Shown here: positions 36,851 through 47,406 of the stretch, one piece after another
How positions within the stretch are numbered: position 1 is the first letter of the stretch
How the letters are laid out: each line of letters opens with the position of its first letter
Source: Methylotetracoccus oryzae
Lineage (GTDB): Bacteria > Pseudomonadota > Gammaproteobacteria > Methylococcales > Methylococcaceae
Direction: 5' to 3'
Assembly (NCBI RefSeq): GCF_006175985.1
Contig: NZ_SRSH01000009.1
Span: 122,719 to 186,718, forward strand
Length of the DNA: 64,000 bases
Notes under the pieces: model-generated
Told to the model about the DNA's origin: nothing
The model's input: only the letters and a program-made list of their open reading frames with translations
Database searches by the model: none
Position numbers and translations under genes: made by a program

Positions 36851-38215
36851 ATGAGCAAATACTGTCACGTCGGGCGCGTTTTGGTCGCGCTACTGGCGAG
36901 TAATGTGGCTTGGGGTGTTACGGTGTCACCATCCACCGTGGACTTCGGCCAAGTCCAAATCCATCAAACGAGCGCACCCGTAAGGATCGTGGTGACGAAC
37001 TCGAGTGCGCAATGGTCCGAGCGGGTCTGGGGGATCACCTTCAGTCATCCCGCGTTCACGAGGGTGGCGAGCACCTGTCCTTGGTGGTTGAAGGCGGGGG
37101 CGAGTTGCACGATGGATATCGTGTTTGCGCCCGAAGAGGCTGCTACTCATGCCGACACGGCGCTGGTGGACGGTTCGATCGCCGATCAGACCATTTCGCT
37201 TTCCGCTCAGGCGGTGGCTCCTCCTGTCACGCAGTTCGGGCCCAAAAAGTGGAATCCCGGGCACTATGCGCAATTGGGCGTGCTCTACAACAATACCAGT
37301 CTCAACAGGATCGCGGCCATCCCGGAGATGAAGGGCGTCATGCTCTCTTATCACTGGGGCAACCTGGAGACGGCGAAGGGCGTATACGATTTTTCCCGGA
37401 TCCGGAGCGACCTGGAATTCTTGCGCATTAGAGGCAAGCGGCTGGTATTGCAGATTTCGGACAAGGCGTACCGCCTCGAACGGGAAGACGCCTGCACGCC
37501 GGAGTACATGAAGACGGATCCCGAATATTTGGGCGGGATGATAAAGTTCACGACCCAAAATATGCAGCGGCCGGGGTGTATCGCAAAACGCTGGGTGCCG
37601 GCCGTCATGGATCGGCTGATCGCGTTGCATGCGGCGTTGGGGGCTGAATTCGATGGTGAGCCGTTCATCGAGGCGATCGTGACCGAAGAGAGCGCTACGA
37701 CGGTAGCCTTGACGGATAATGCGACGCCGCAAACCTATGTCGATCAGTTGAAACGGCTCGCCTCCGCATTCGCGAGCTCCTACCCGAGCACCCTGAGCGT
37801 ACTGCAGCTGAACTTCCGTACGTCGCCGAATGAGTACGAACTGATGGAGCATCTCTACCGGAATGGGATCGGCGTCGGTGGACCTGACACCAGTCCTCTG
37901 GTCGTGACCGAGTTCGTTCCCGAACTGACTGCGGCATATGCAGGCAAAGTGCCGATCCTGATGGCAGTGAACGCAACCCATCTGACCTTTTCGTCCGATC
38001 CGATCGGAGAAGGGCTTCTGACGCTGGATCAGGTCTTTGACTTTGCCGTCACCGATCCCAATGGGATCAATGCCAATCACCTGTTTTGGTGGTTCTTCGA
38101 GAAGCGATGGACTCCCGGTGTGTCCTACGATTTCTACGATACCCTGGAGGTCATCAGGCAGCGTGGCGGGTACATCAATACCACCTGCCCGGAAAACACG
38201 CTGTGCGCGGAGTAG
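36851..38215 (+). CDS. Secreted protein: Ig-like (choice-of-anchor D type) domain plus glycosidase-like barrel, copy 1
   Basis: 454 residues. A signal peptide ends near residue 24. Residues about 25-120 form an ASH/choice-of-anchor-D-type beta-sandwich: V-S-P-S-T-V-D-F-G-Q-V, then L-K-A-G-A-S-C-T-M-D-I-V-F-A-P. The rest looks like a TIM-barrel glycosidase-like domain, with K-G-V-M-L-S-Y-H-W-G-N-L-E, then K-G-V-Y-D-F-S-R-I, G-K-R-L-V-L-Q-I and a candidate acidic pair in I-V-T-E-E-S-A near residues 276-282. The W-x-x-L-E-x-x-x-G-x-Y-D-F sequence recalls GH42/GH-A enzymes, but no family is certain. GGGGGG lies 4-9 bases before ATG 36851. A close paralogue lies at 42116. Substrate unknown. Confidence 0.7.
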   Translation: MSKYCHVGRVLVALLASNVAWGVTVSPSTVDFGQVQIHQTSAPVRIVVTNSSAQWSERVWGITFSHPAFTRVASTCPWWLKAGASCTMDIVFAPEEAATHADTALVDGSIADQTISLSAQAVAPPVTQFGPKKWNPGHYAQLGVLYNNTSLNRIAAIPEMKGVMLSYHWGNLETAKGVYDFSRIRSDLEFLRIRGKRLVLQISDKAYRLEREDACTPEYMKTDPEYLGGMIKFTTQNMQRPGCIAKRWVPAVMDRLIALHAALGAEFDGEPFIEAIVTEESATTVALTDNATPQTYVDQLKRLASAFASSYPSTLSVLQLNFRTSPNEYELMEHLYRNGIGVGGPDTSPLVVTEFVPELTAAYAGKVPILMAVNATHLTFSSDPIGEGLLTLDQVFDFAVTDPNGINANHLFWWFFEKRWTPGVSYDFYDTLEVIRQRGGYINTTCPENTLCAE

Positions 38216-38561
38216 GTCGCGGTTGGCCCGAGAGGTAAATCCGACGCCGAATCCGGAAAATTCGGTAGTGGCGGAAAGTAACGAGCCTTAAGGGCCCGAG
38301 CCAAATGAGGTCGCCAAAGGGGACCGGTTGCATCGCACACCGCGTTCGATGCGGCCGATCCCGCCAGTGCAGTCTTTGATCTATCCGGGATGCCGCCCGT
38401 CAGTTCGTCACGGGCGGCTACCGACAGGCCTTGCTCTGAACTGCGTATTCGGTCACTTACGCCGCCAGCGTGACGGCGGTGACGCCTTGAGCGTCTTTTG
38501 CGCCGAACCTCACGGTCCCGCTACCGCGGTTCTAATTCCTCCGACACCGACCAGAGGTCAC
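38216..38561. other. Intergenic region, convergent genes
   Basis: 346 bases between the stop codons of the first glycosidase-like gene and the beta-helix gene. No convincing frame or T-tract terminator was seen. Confidence 0.4.
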
Positions 38562-40322
38562 TCACGGTTGAACCTCGAAAGCCCCGATATCCATATTGGT
38601 TCCGCCCATACGCAGGAAGCCTTCACCCCGCTGGTCGTAGATCTCGTTACGTCCATAGATAACCTTTTGATAGTCCGGGTCGCCCGCGTCCACGGCCGCG
38701 CTTCCAGGCAGCAGCGCGTGCGTGGGTGTCGGACCGCCATTGTTGGCGAGACTCGCATCCAGAATCTGTGCCGGCGCCTGGGTCGGCACGATATCCCGGT
38801 TGCCGGCTGTGACGCCTGCCAACCCCGCGGATCCGCTGTGCCCGAGCAGGTTGTAGTGATTGACCAACGCATAGCGCGCGCACAGATTCCCGGTGCAACT
38901 CATCTCCGGGCCGCTGCCGCCAGTCGTGTTTCCCGTGACGACCGTGTTGGAAAGCACGGTAGGGCTGTTCGAGACATACACGCCTCCGCCCCGGGTGTTG
39001 GCGTGATTGAAGGCGACCGTACTACGGGTCAGTGTGGTGAGACCTTCGCCCCAGACCGAGACGCCCCCTCCGCTCGACCGGGATGTGTTACCGCTGATGG
39101 TGGTGCTGACAACCACGAGTCCGCTGTGGGAAGTCGTTCCCGTCAGTCCGCCACCGAGGCCGTTGGAAACATTCCCGGAAATGGTACTGCCAGAAATCGT
39201 CATGGTAGCGAAAGCCCCATTCTCGACTCCACCACCTGACGTTTTTGCAAGATTGTTACTTATGACGCAATTGCGGAGGGTTCCCTGGCTGTCCCACTCC
39301 TGACGTATGCCCCCACCATAAAATGCGGTATTTTCTCTGACGGTTGAGTCCGATATCGTCAAAATGCTGGCGCCGCTATAAATCCCGCCTCCATCGTTTT
39401 TGGCTGCGGTATTCCCTGAGAAAGTGGTCCTGAGGATCTCTGCCTGTCCATGATATTGGGCTAGTCCGCCGCCTGTGCTTCCCGTGTTACCTGTGACGGC
39501 GCTATCCGCCAGCTTCAGGTGTCCATAGACGTTATAGATCGCGCCGCCGCGGTAGAAGCAGTAATTATCGGCCAGGGTGCTGTTCTCGATGTCCACACTG
39601 CCCTGATAAATCAGTATGGCGCAGCCGCCGTTACGGATTCCATCGCCCTCCCAGTCCGGTTGCCTACCGCCTTGAAGCGTAATGTTTCTGAGAGTCAGTG
39701 TGCCGGTCACCGCCATTAAACGAAAGGACGGCGCACTGCTGCTCCGAACGATACTGCTGCCGTTCCCTTGAATCGTGATGTCCGATGCGATGATGGGAAG
39801 ACCGGTGACCCCATACGTCCGGTTGTGGACGGCAGTCAACTCCTGGGTACTCGCCGGCGGCAGAACGAGCGTATCCGCGCCCTGTCCGGCGGGACAATCG
39901 GCTTGTATGGCGGCGTCGTTGTTGGCGTTGATGATCGCCTCCATCAGGGAGCAGAGTCCGTCCTCGGCGATGGCCGGCGGCGTGCCGGGGGAAATCGGCA
40001 TCTCGGTGGTCCATCCTGTTTGAGGCAGCAGAACGGAAAACAAACCGATCCCCAGCAGTGATGACAGAAGCCGGTTCCGATGTGCCCCTGTGTTACCCGA
40101 TGGCTGTTCGGTAAGTGGCCGATGCCGTCTTCTCGAGTGCTCCAGCTGCTTCTGGTCAGGTAGGCAAGAGTTTGATGAATCAATACTCCCGGGCCACCAA
40201 AGCGGCGATTCGACGTGATCCGTATCGGCCGGCGCGATTAAATGTAAGTTGAGTGCGACGCTTTGGGGTAAAAGATTACGGTGGCAATTTGGATAGTTCA
40301 TGACTGTAGTCTCTGTGCACAT
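38562..40322 (-). CDS. Parallel beta-helix (polymorphic-repeat) surface protein, choice-of-anchor Q type
   Basis: 586 residues. From about residue 150 on there are many short repeats of the form I-S-x-S-T-I-S-G-N-x-(S/A)-x-x-x-G-G-G-(I/V), typical of right-handed parallel beta-helices and polymorphic outer-membrane-like proteins. The end (G-S-A-A-V-D-A-G-D ... D-I-G-A-F-E) is the choice-of-anchor Q signature. A hydrophobic signal-like segment lies unusually far in, at about residues 83-105, after a polar leader. Either the true start is downstream at a non-ATG codon or the leader is unusual; no strong ribosome site supports ATG 40322. Probably exported; role in adhesion or carbohydrate binding is a guess. 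Confidence 0.7.
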   Translation of the reverse strand: MCTETTVMNYPNCHRNLLPQSVALNLHLIAPADTDHVESPLWWPGSIDSSNSCLPDQKQLEHSRRRHRPLTEQPSGNTGAHRNRLLSSLLGIGLFSVLLPQTGWTTEMPISPGTPPAIAEDGLCSLMEAIINANNDAAIQADCPAGQGADTLVLPPASTQELTAVHNRTYGVTGLPIIASDITIQGNGSSIVRSSSAPSFRLMAVTGTLTLRNITLQGGRQPDWEGDGIRNGGCAILIYQGSVDIENSTLADNYCFYRGGAIYNVYGHLKLADSAVTGNTGSTGGGLAQYHGQAEILRTTFSGNTAAKNDGGGIYSGASILTISDSTVRENTAFYGGGIRQEWDSQGTLRNCVISNNLAKTSGGGVENGAFATMTISGSTISGNVSNGLGGGLTGTTSHSGLVVVSTTISGNTSRSSGGGVSVWGEGLTTLTRSTVAFNHANTRGGGVYVSNSPTVLSNTVVTGNTTGGSGPEMSCTGNLCARYALVNHYNLLGHSGSAGLAGVTAGNRDIVPTQAPAQILDASLANNGGPTPTHALLPGSAAVDAGDPDYQKVIYGRNEIYDQRGEGFLRMGGTNMDIGAFEVQP

Positions 40323-41197
40323 AGATCGTGGGGCAGCTTTGCTCGATGCGGTTTCCCGTTGGTCGAGCTGAAAAGGCGCCGTTCATCTCCTCCGCTTTGC
40401 TGCCCTTCCCGAGCTGATATCGTCCCCCGTCGTCCACGGGTGGTGGTTATTCTCTTGGGGCAATTACATGGATCGCCCGTCAATAGTCTTATGTTCCAGC
40501 GCGATTCCCTCGGCGGTACTGGTCCCGTGTCCCGATCTAGTCTGACCATCCGTTGTAGCCATTTCTATGGGTATGAATGCCTATTTTTACGAGGATGCGC
40601 CATCGGGATTATTTCCTAAGGGCGGGGGCGTAGGGCGGATCGATCCGCAGCGCTGATGAGATGGTGTTGCAGTCCGAGTAGGCGATGGTCGGGAGGCTCG
40701 ACGGCGGCACCGTGTGTATCCGCTGCTTCGAATTCATCGCCACCCTTCAATCAATAATTCACCGGGGATTCGGCGGAAGGCGTGGCCACCGTTCATGGCT
40801 GGGATGGGCCTCGCACAGAATGGTCGCTGGTTCTCGTGGCGCGAACCGGGAGCCTTGCCCCGAGCTTGGCTCTCACGACAGGAGCGGCGGACACCGGCGC
40901 ATCCGGGCCATGGGCAGAGAAGCCATGTGAGTTATGTGGGAATGGTGGGGCCTCGCGGATGTGTCTTTAGAGATAGTCTCTTGTTCGATTTTCAATGGTG
41001 ATGCCTAATCTAGTGCTTTAGACGTACGTATTAACACGTAGTCTAGCCTGTTTTCAAGCTCAGGAATCCCCTGTGTTGCGCCGGCGCCATATCGCGGGCT
41101 GGATTTGCGGCCAGTTCGGCCTAGAAACCCAAGCACGGGTAGGCCTCGTTCTTTGAGGAGTCGTAAGGTTAAGGCGACACGGAGGTGCCGCTCTTGC
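40323..41197. other. Non-coding stretch, AT-richer
   Basis: About 875 bases between the beta-helix gene and the decarboxylase fragment. Short frames exist on the plus strand (40281-41001) but have no ribosome sites or recognisable features. It is probably decayed sequence or a long regulatory region of the divergent beta-helix gene. Confidence 0.35.
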
Positions 41198-41685
41198 GGC
41201 GACAGGTCCCGCGCGTTGGCCAGCAAGTTCAGTTCTTCCTTCATCACGGCGATGCTGAGCGGTGCGTTCTGCGCGATCTGCGCCGCGAGCCCGTAGCTTG
41301 TCGCCTCGAGTTCTTCGGCCGGCACGACGCGATTGACGATACCGAGTTGCTCGGCGCGGCGTGCCGCGATGGGCTGGGCGGTAAAGGCCATTTCCTTGAC
41401 GATGTGCGGATGCACCGCATTCATGAAGGTCATCAGATCGGTGAGGTTATAGGGCCCCCCGGCTTCGCCGGCGTGATCGCGAAGGTTGACGCTTCGCAGG
41501 CGACGACGATGTCGCAGGCCATGGCGACCTCACAGGCGCCGCCCCACACGCTGCCCTCGATCATGGCGATGACCGGCATCGGGGTTTCCTCGATCGCGCG
41601 CACCAGCCGGCGCAACGGGTCGTCCCAACCGAGCGGGTCGCGGTTCGATAGTGGCAATTCTTCGACATCGTGGCCGGCGGCCCAG
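41198..41685 (-). pseudogene. Broken partial copy of the methylmalonyl-CoA decarboxylase gene
   Basis: This 488-base segment is almost identical to 43992-44480, the central part of the intact decarboxylase gene. It lacks the first about 60 codons and the last about 40 codons. One base is missing near 41450 (intact GGGCACCCCC, here GGGCCCCCC), which shifts the frame after F-A-I-T-P-A-K. Only scattered base changes are present elsewhere, so the duplication looks recent. The flanks on both sides are unrelated to the flanks of the intact copy. No function is expected. Confidence 0.9.
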
Positions 41686-42115
41686 GCGGTGGTGCCTGGC
41701 TGAATCCCAATAATCCCTCTGGCAACTGTCGTCTGCGCACGACGCCAGCGATCAGTTAAGACCCTTGACGGCGACCATCCGGTCTGCAGCCGACCGGCAT
41801 TAAGTCGCTCTATCGTGATGCCGCGGGTTTGCGGTGCCTCTGCGGAAGCTCACACCAAGTCCAAATAAAGCAGCGCCTTACGCCTAGGGTGCCGGCACAT
41901 GTCGGACCCTATATCTCGCGCCGGAAAGCGGTACGCCGGGGGCGGTAAACCGTTATGGCATGGCCTGTGCAGATATCGAGAAGCGGTTGCCAATGGCGTC
42001 CGCTGGGGAACTGAAGTCCTATGACTTCAGCTTTTTTGGAACGTCTCTCGTGGGGTTGCTCTGGTTATTTTTCCTCGAGGGTACTCCCGTGGGTTATTGC
42101 CGTAGGGCAAGCATC
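41686..42115. other. Upstream region of the second glycosidase-like gene
   Basis: 430 bases. An in-frame extension of the next gene reaches ATG 41960, but it would put more than 50 residues before the signal peptide. No clear promoter was found. Confidence 0.35.
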
Positions 42116-43498
42116 GTGAAAAGATTCAGAAAAATAGAAATTCGCATAGCCTATCTCTTGGTACAGTTTTCTCTTGTATTAATGAGTCATGCCGCGTTTG
42201 GGGTAAGTGTCTCGCCAACAGCTGTCGATTTCGGGGCCGTTGAAGTCGGACAGGAAAGCAAGTCCGTGCGGTTGGTGCTTAAGAATGCGAGCTCTCAGTG
42301 GCATGAGAGAGTCTATGGGGTCAGTATGAGCGAAACGGATTTCAGACAGGTATCAAGCGATTGCCCCTGGTGGCTCCCGCCGGGTGGAAGTTGTTCCATG
42401 AACATTGCCTATGCACCTGCGGCCGCCGTATCCAACACCGGCACTGCGACTTTGAATGCGTCCTTTGGTGATGCCGTAGTTCAGCTGAAGGGGCAGGGTC
42501 GCGCGGACCCGGTAGCCCGGAGTGGCGCCAAGAAATGGAACCCAGGGCACTATGCCCAGCTGCCGGTCATTTATAACGATGCCAATATTGAAGAAATTTC
42601 CAAGATCCCGGAGATAAAGGGAATCATGATTTCCTATCAATGGGGGAATCTCGAGAAGAAAAAGGGAAGCTATGATTTCTCCAGGATCCGTCACGATCTG
42701 GGCTTGCTGCAAGCCAGGGGTAAGCGTTTAGTATTGCAGATTGCAGATAAGACGTATCGTTCTGAGCTTGAGAATGCCTGTGTGCCTCCCGATATGCGAA
42801 CCGACGCGAAATATTTCGGCGGTCAGGTGTCGATTACGCTGAATACGGGGCGGCGTGGATGCATCGCAAAGCGTTGGGTTCCGGCTGTCATGGATCGGTT
42901 AATAGCGCTGCATAATGCCTTGGGGTCGCAATTCGACAAGGAACCATTCGTCGAGGGTATCGTTACCGAGGAGAGTGCCACATCGACGGCATTCACGAAT
43001 GGTGCGACTGCTCGGAGTTATGTCGATCAACTCAAACGACTCGGTTCAGCCCTGTCAACGGCCTATCCGAGCACTTTGGCTGCGATGCAACTTAATTTTC
43101 GGATCGAACCCCATCAGGCCGAGCTGGTCGATCATCTCTACCGCAACGGAATCGGCTTCGGCGGCCCGGATACCAGTCCCCTCGTGAAGACTTCGGTAGT
43201 GCCGACCCTGTCCTCCGCGTACGCCCGTAGGACTCCCATTCTGATGGCCGTGAACGCGACCCATCTGACGCTTTACGAAGATCCTATCGCCGAGGGCATC
43301 CTGACCCTGGATGATGTGTTCGATTTCGCGGTCGCAGATCCGGCGGGCATCAATGCTAACCATCTATTCTGGTGGTTCTTCAAGAAGCAGTGGAATCCGG
43401 GGGTTTCGTACGACTTTTATGATACCGTAGCCTTGATCAAACGGCGTGGTGGGCAAATCAATACCAGCTGCCCGGAGAATATCCTGTGTGGAAACTGA
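42116..43498 (+). CDS. Secreted protein: Ig-like domain plus glycosidase-like barrel, copy 2
   Basis: 460 residues from GTG 42116. This start puts the signal peptide (hydrophobic stretch Y-L-L-V-Q-F-S-L-V-L) at the N-terminus; ATG 41960 is the longer alternative. Domain order and most motifs match the 36851 gene: V-S-P-T-A-V-D-F-G-A-V, P-P-G-G-S-C-S-M, K-K-W-N-P-G-H-Y-A-Q-L, I-S-Y-Q-W-G-N-L-E, G-K-R-L-V-L-Q-I and I-V-T-E-E-S-A. They also share I-A-K-R-W-V-P-A-V-M-D-R-L-I-A-L-H and an end with N-T-x-C-P-E-N-x-L-C. Base composition is AT-richer than the neighbouring operons. The copies have diverged well past recent duplication, unlike the decarboxylase fragment beside this gene. Substrate unknown. 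Confidence 0.7.
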   Translation: MKRFRKIEIRIAYLLVQFSLVLMSHAAFGVSVSPTAVDFGAVEVGQESKSVRLVLKNASSQWHERVYGVSMSETDFRQVSSDCPWWLPPGGSCSMNIAYAPAAAVSNTGTATLNASFGDAVVQLKGQGRADPVARSGAKKWNPGHYAQLPVIYNDANIEEISKIPEIKGIMISYQWGNLEKKKGSYDFSRIRHDLGLLQARGKRLVLQIADKTYRSELENACVPPDMRTDAKYFGGQVSITLNTGRRGCIAKRWVPAVMDRLIALHNALGSQFDKEPFVEGIVTEESATSTAFTNGATARSYVDQLKRLGSALSTAYPSTLAAMQLNFRIEPHQAELVDHLYRNGIGFGGPDTSPLVKTSVVPTLSSAYARRTPILMAVNATHLTLYEDPIAEGILTLDDVFDFAVADPAGINANHLFWWFFKKQWNPGVSYDFYDTVALIKRRGGQINTSCPENILCGN

Positions 43499-43876
43499 GC
43501 GCGGTGGCACGGTGTAGACCTGGATACGACCGGGAAACGTTGATCGGGCGACCGGTAGCCGACGGCAGGTCCTGGTCTCTCCGCCAAGGAAATTCGGAAT
43601 AAGAAATGTCTTGGCAGCGTTCAGAGCCGGTGAGACAACACGCGACGTTGCCTTACCTGACGGGATCAACCGATCAAGGTTTGTTCCTCGGTCAGGTAAG
43701 GCGACACGATGGTTTCGTGCATGAGCCGGGTGTGGGTCATGAACGGGGCCCGACAGGCGTGCTGCGACGTAAAGCCGTTCCTCGTCGTCGAGCCGGCCTG
43801 AATGCCTCCTGATTTACCTGCCCGATGCTGAGGTGCTCGCCGCGACGGTGTTTTCGTCCTCGCGGCTGGACTGGCC
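43499..43876. other. Intergenic region with inverted repeat
   Basis: 378 bases between the second glycosidase-like gene and the convergent decarboxylase gene. It contains the inverted repeat at 43650-43702. On the minus strand a stop-terminated remnant reading M-T-H-T-R-L-M-H-E-T-I-V ends near 43665, but no complete gene can be built. Confidence 0.35.
43650..43702. repeat. 12-bp perfect inverted repeat with 29-base spacer
   Basis: GCCTTACCTGAC (43650-43661) and GTCAGGTAAGGC (43691-43702); the stem extends by three more positions with one G-T pair. It could be a hairpin terminator lacking a T-tract or the remnant end of a mobile element. Confidence 0.6.
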
Positions 43877-44656
43877 TCATTCGCCCCGAAACAGCGGCCG
43901 GCGTTTCTCCAGGAACGCCTGAATCCCCTCGCGGTAATCCGCGCTGTTGTAGACGACGCGCCGCAAGGCCTGAATGCGTTCGAAGGTTTGTGGCGACAGG
44001 TCCCGCGCGTTGGCCAGCAAGTTCAGTTCTTCCTTCATCACGGCGATGCTGAGCGGTGCGTTCTGCGCGATCTGCGCCGCGAGCCCGTAGCTTGTCGCCT
44101 CGAGTTCTTCGGCCGGCACGACGCGATTGACGATACCGAGTTGCTCGGCGCGGCGTGCCGCGATGGGCTGGGCGGTAAAGGCCATTTCCTTGACGATGTG
44201 CAGATGCACGGCGTTCATGAAGGTCATCAGACCGGTCAGGTTATAGGGCACCCCCAGCTTCGCCGGCGTGATCGCGAAAGTTGACGCCTCGCAGGCGACG
44301 ACGATGTCGCACGCCATCGCGACTTCGCAGGCGCCGCCCCACACGCTGCCCTCGATCATGGCGATGACCGGCATCGGGGTTTCCTCGATCGCGCGCACCA
44401 GCCGGCGCAACGGGTCGTCCCAACCGAGCGGGTCGCGGTTCGATAGCGGCAATTCCTCGACATCGTGGCCTGCGGACCATACCTTGACGCCCGGTGCAGC
44501 GCGCAGCACGACGACCCGTGCGCCGGCATCGACGAAGTCCTTCAGCGCCGCCATGACCTCGTCGATCAGCTGGCTGCTTAGTGCGTTGCGTTTTTCCTGG
44601 TGATTCAGCGTGATGGTGCCGATGGTATCGCGTTGGTCTTTCAGGGTCAGAGACAT
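43877..44656 (-). CDS. scpB: Methylmalonyl-CoA decarboxylase
   Basis: 259 residues, crotonase fold. Compared with E. coli ScpB (YgfG), the marks S-A-G-H-D-V/I-x-E-L-P, R-D-P-L-x-x-D-D-P-L-R, E-G-S-V-W-G-G-A (oxyanion-hole region), L-G-V-P-Y-N-L-T/V-G, H-I-V-K-E and F-L-E-K-R-R-P-x-F are all present. It releases CO2 from methylmalonyl-CoA to give propionyl-CoA. AAGGA precedes ATG 44656. It is last in a minus-strand operon with the mutase subunits and MeaB, completing succinyl-CoA to propionyl-CoA. A broken partial copy lies at 41198-41685. Confidence 0.93.
   Translation of the reverse strand: MSLTLKDQRDTIGTITLNHQEKRNALSSQLIDEVMAALKDFVDAGARVVVLRAAPGVKVWSAGHDVEELPLSNRDPLGWDDPLRRLVRAIEETPMPVIAMIEGSVWGGACEVAMACDIVVACEASTFAITPAKLGVPYNLTGLMTFMNAVHLHIVKEMAFTAQPIAARRAEQLGIVNRVVPAEELEATSYGLAAQIAQNAPLSIAVMKEELNLLANARDLSPQTFERIQALRRVVYNSADYREGIQAFLEKRRPLFRGE
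43992..44480. repeat. Source segment of the decarboxylase duplication
   Basis: This part of the intact gene is repeated, nearly identical and in the same orientation, at 41198-41685, about 2.79 kb away. The pair brackets the second glycosidase-like gene and could recombine to delete it. Confidence 0.85.
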
Positions 44657-44731
44657 GGGCGTGGTCCTTTGCGGGAAGGGGGCAAGGTGGCTTGCCGAAG
44701 GCGCGATACCGAGGGGACCCTGGGGGTCAGA

Positions 44732-46420
<1,689 letters not shown>

Positions 46421-46431
46421 GCGGTGGTTCC

Positions 46432-47406
46432 TCAGACATTGTTCAACGCTGCGTGCCGCAGCAGCGCGTCCGACAGCTCGGCCAGTCCCGTTTCGCCGCG
46501 CAACACCCGCCCGACCGGGTCGCTGTCGGCGAGCGCGCTCCATTCCGCTTCCAGCCGGCGCTGCGCGAGTTCCAAGACGGCCGCCCGCAGGTGCGTGCCG
46601 AGCCGTGTCCGCCGCCGGGCCAGCCAACGATCCGCTTCCGCGTCGCGTCGCCGGTCGAGATAGTCGAGCAATTCGGCGATACCGTCATCCTCGCGCGCGC
46701 TCACCAGTCGCACCGAATCGGGCCCCCGTTGTTTCCGGTCATGGTCGATCAGCCGCACGGAGGCCATCAGTTGCGCATGAAACTCGGCAGCCCCGGCACA
46801 ATCGCCCTTGTTGACGACGAACACGTCGCCCGCTTCCATCAGACCGGCTTTCTGGAACTGCATCGCATCGCCCTGGCCCGGTGCCAGCACGATCAGCACG
46901 AGGTCGGCCAGGCTCTCGATCTCGATTTCCATCTGACCGACGCCGACGGTTTCGATCAATACGATATCGCAGCCGGCGAGCCCCATCACCTTCAGCATGC
47001 CAAAGACCCCTGCTGCCAGTCCCCCGATGTGTCCGCGGGTCGCGGCCGAACGGATGAAGATGTTCGGATCGCCGGCGTGTCGCATCATTCGGACGCGGTC
47101 GCCGAGAAAGGCGCCGTTCGAATAGGGGGAGGAGGGATCCACGGCGATCACGCCGATATGGCTGTCGGGATTTTCGGCCCGACAGTGCTGTAGCAGCCGG
47201 TCGACCAGCGAACTCTTGCCTGAACCGGGGCTGCCGGTCAGGCCGAGCACCAGGCGCGGTTCGGGTGCGCCGGCGAGCTTGCCGAGCACGTTGACGGCCG
47301 CGCCGCTGCCGCCTTCCGCGATCGTCATCAGCCGCGCCGCGGCGCGAATGCGGCCAGGTCCCGCGGTCCCGGCCTCGCGAATCAGCGCCTCGACATCGAC
47401 ATTCAT
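46432..47406 (-). CDS. meaB: MeaB-type GTPase chaperone of methylmalonyl-CoA mutase
   Basis: 324 residues, G3E GTPase family. P-loop G-L-T-G-S-P-G-S-G-K-S-S-L near residues 55-67, then A-V-D-P-S-S-P-Y-S-N-G-A-F-L-G-D-R-V-R-M, E-T-V-G-V-G-Q, and the N-K-x-D base motif (V-V-N-K-G-D). MeaB guards and reloads the mutase with adenosylcobalamin. It overlaps the B12-subunit gene by 4 bases, so translation is coupled. Confidence 0.95.
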   Translation of the reverse strand: MNVDVEALIREAGTAGPGRIRAAARLMTIAEGGSGAAVNVLGKLAGAPEPRLVLGLTGSPGSGKSSLVDRLLQHCRAENPDSHIGVIAVDPSSPYSNGAFLGDRVRMMRHAGDPNIFIRSAATRGHIGGLAAGVFGMLKVMGLAGCDIVLIETVGVGQMEIEIESLADLVLIVLAPGQGDAMQFQKAGLMEAGDVFVVNKGDCAGAAEFHAQLMASVRLIDHDRKQRGPDSVRLVSAREDDGIAELLDYLDRRRDAEADRWLARRRTRLGTHLRAAVLELAQRRLEAEWSALADSDPVGRVLRGETGLAELSDALLRHAALNNV

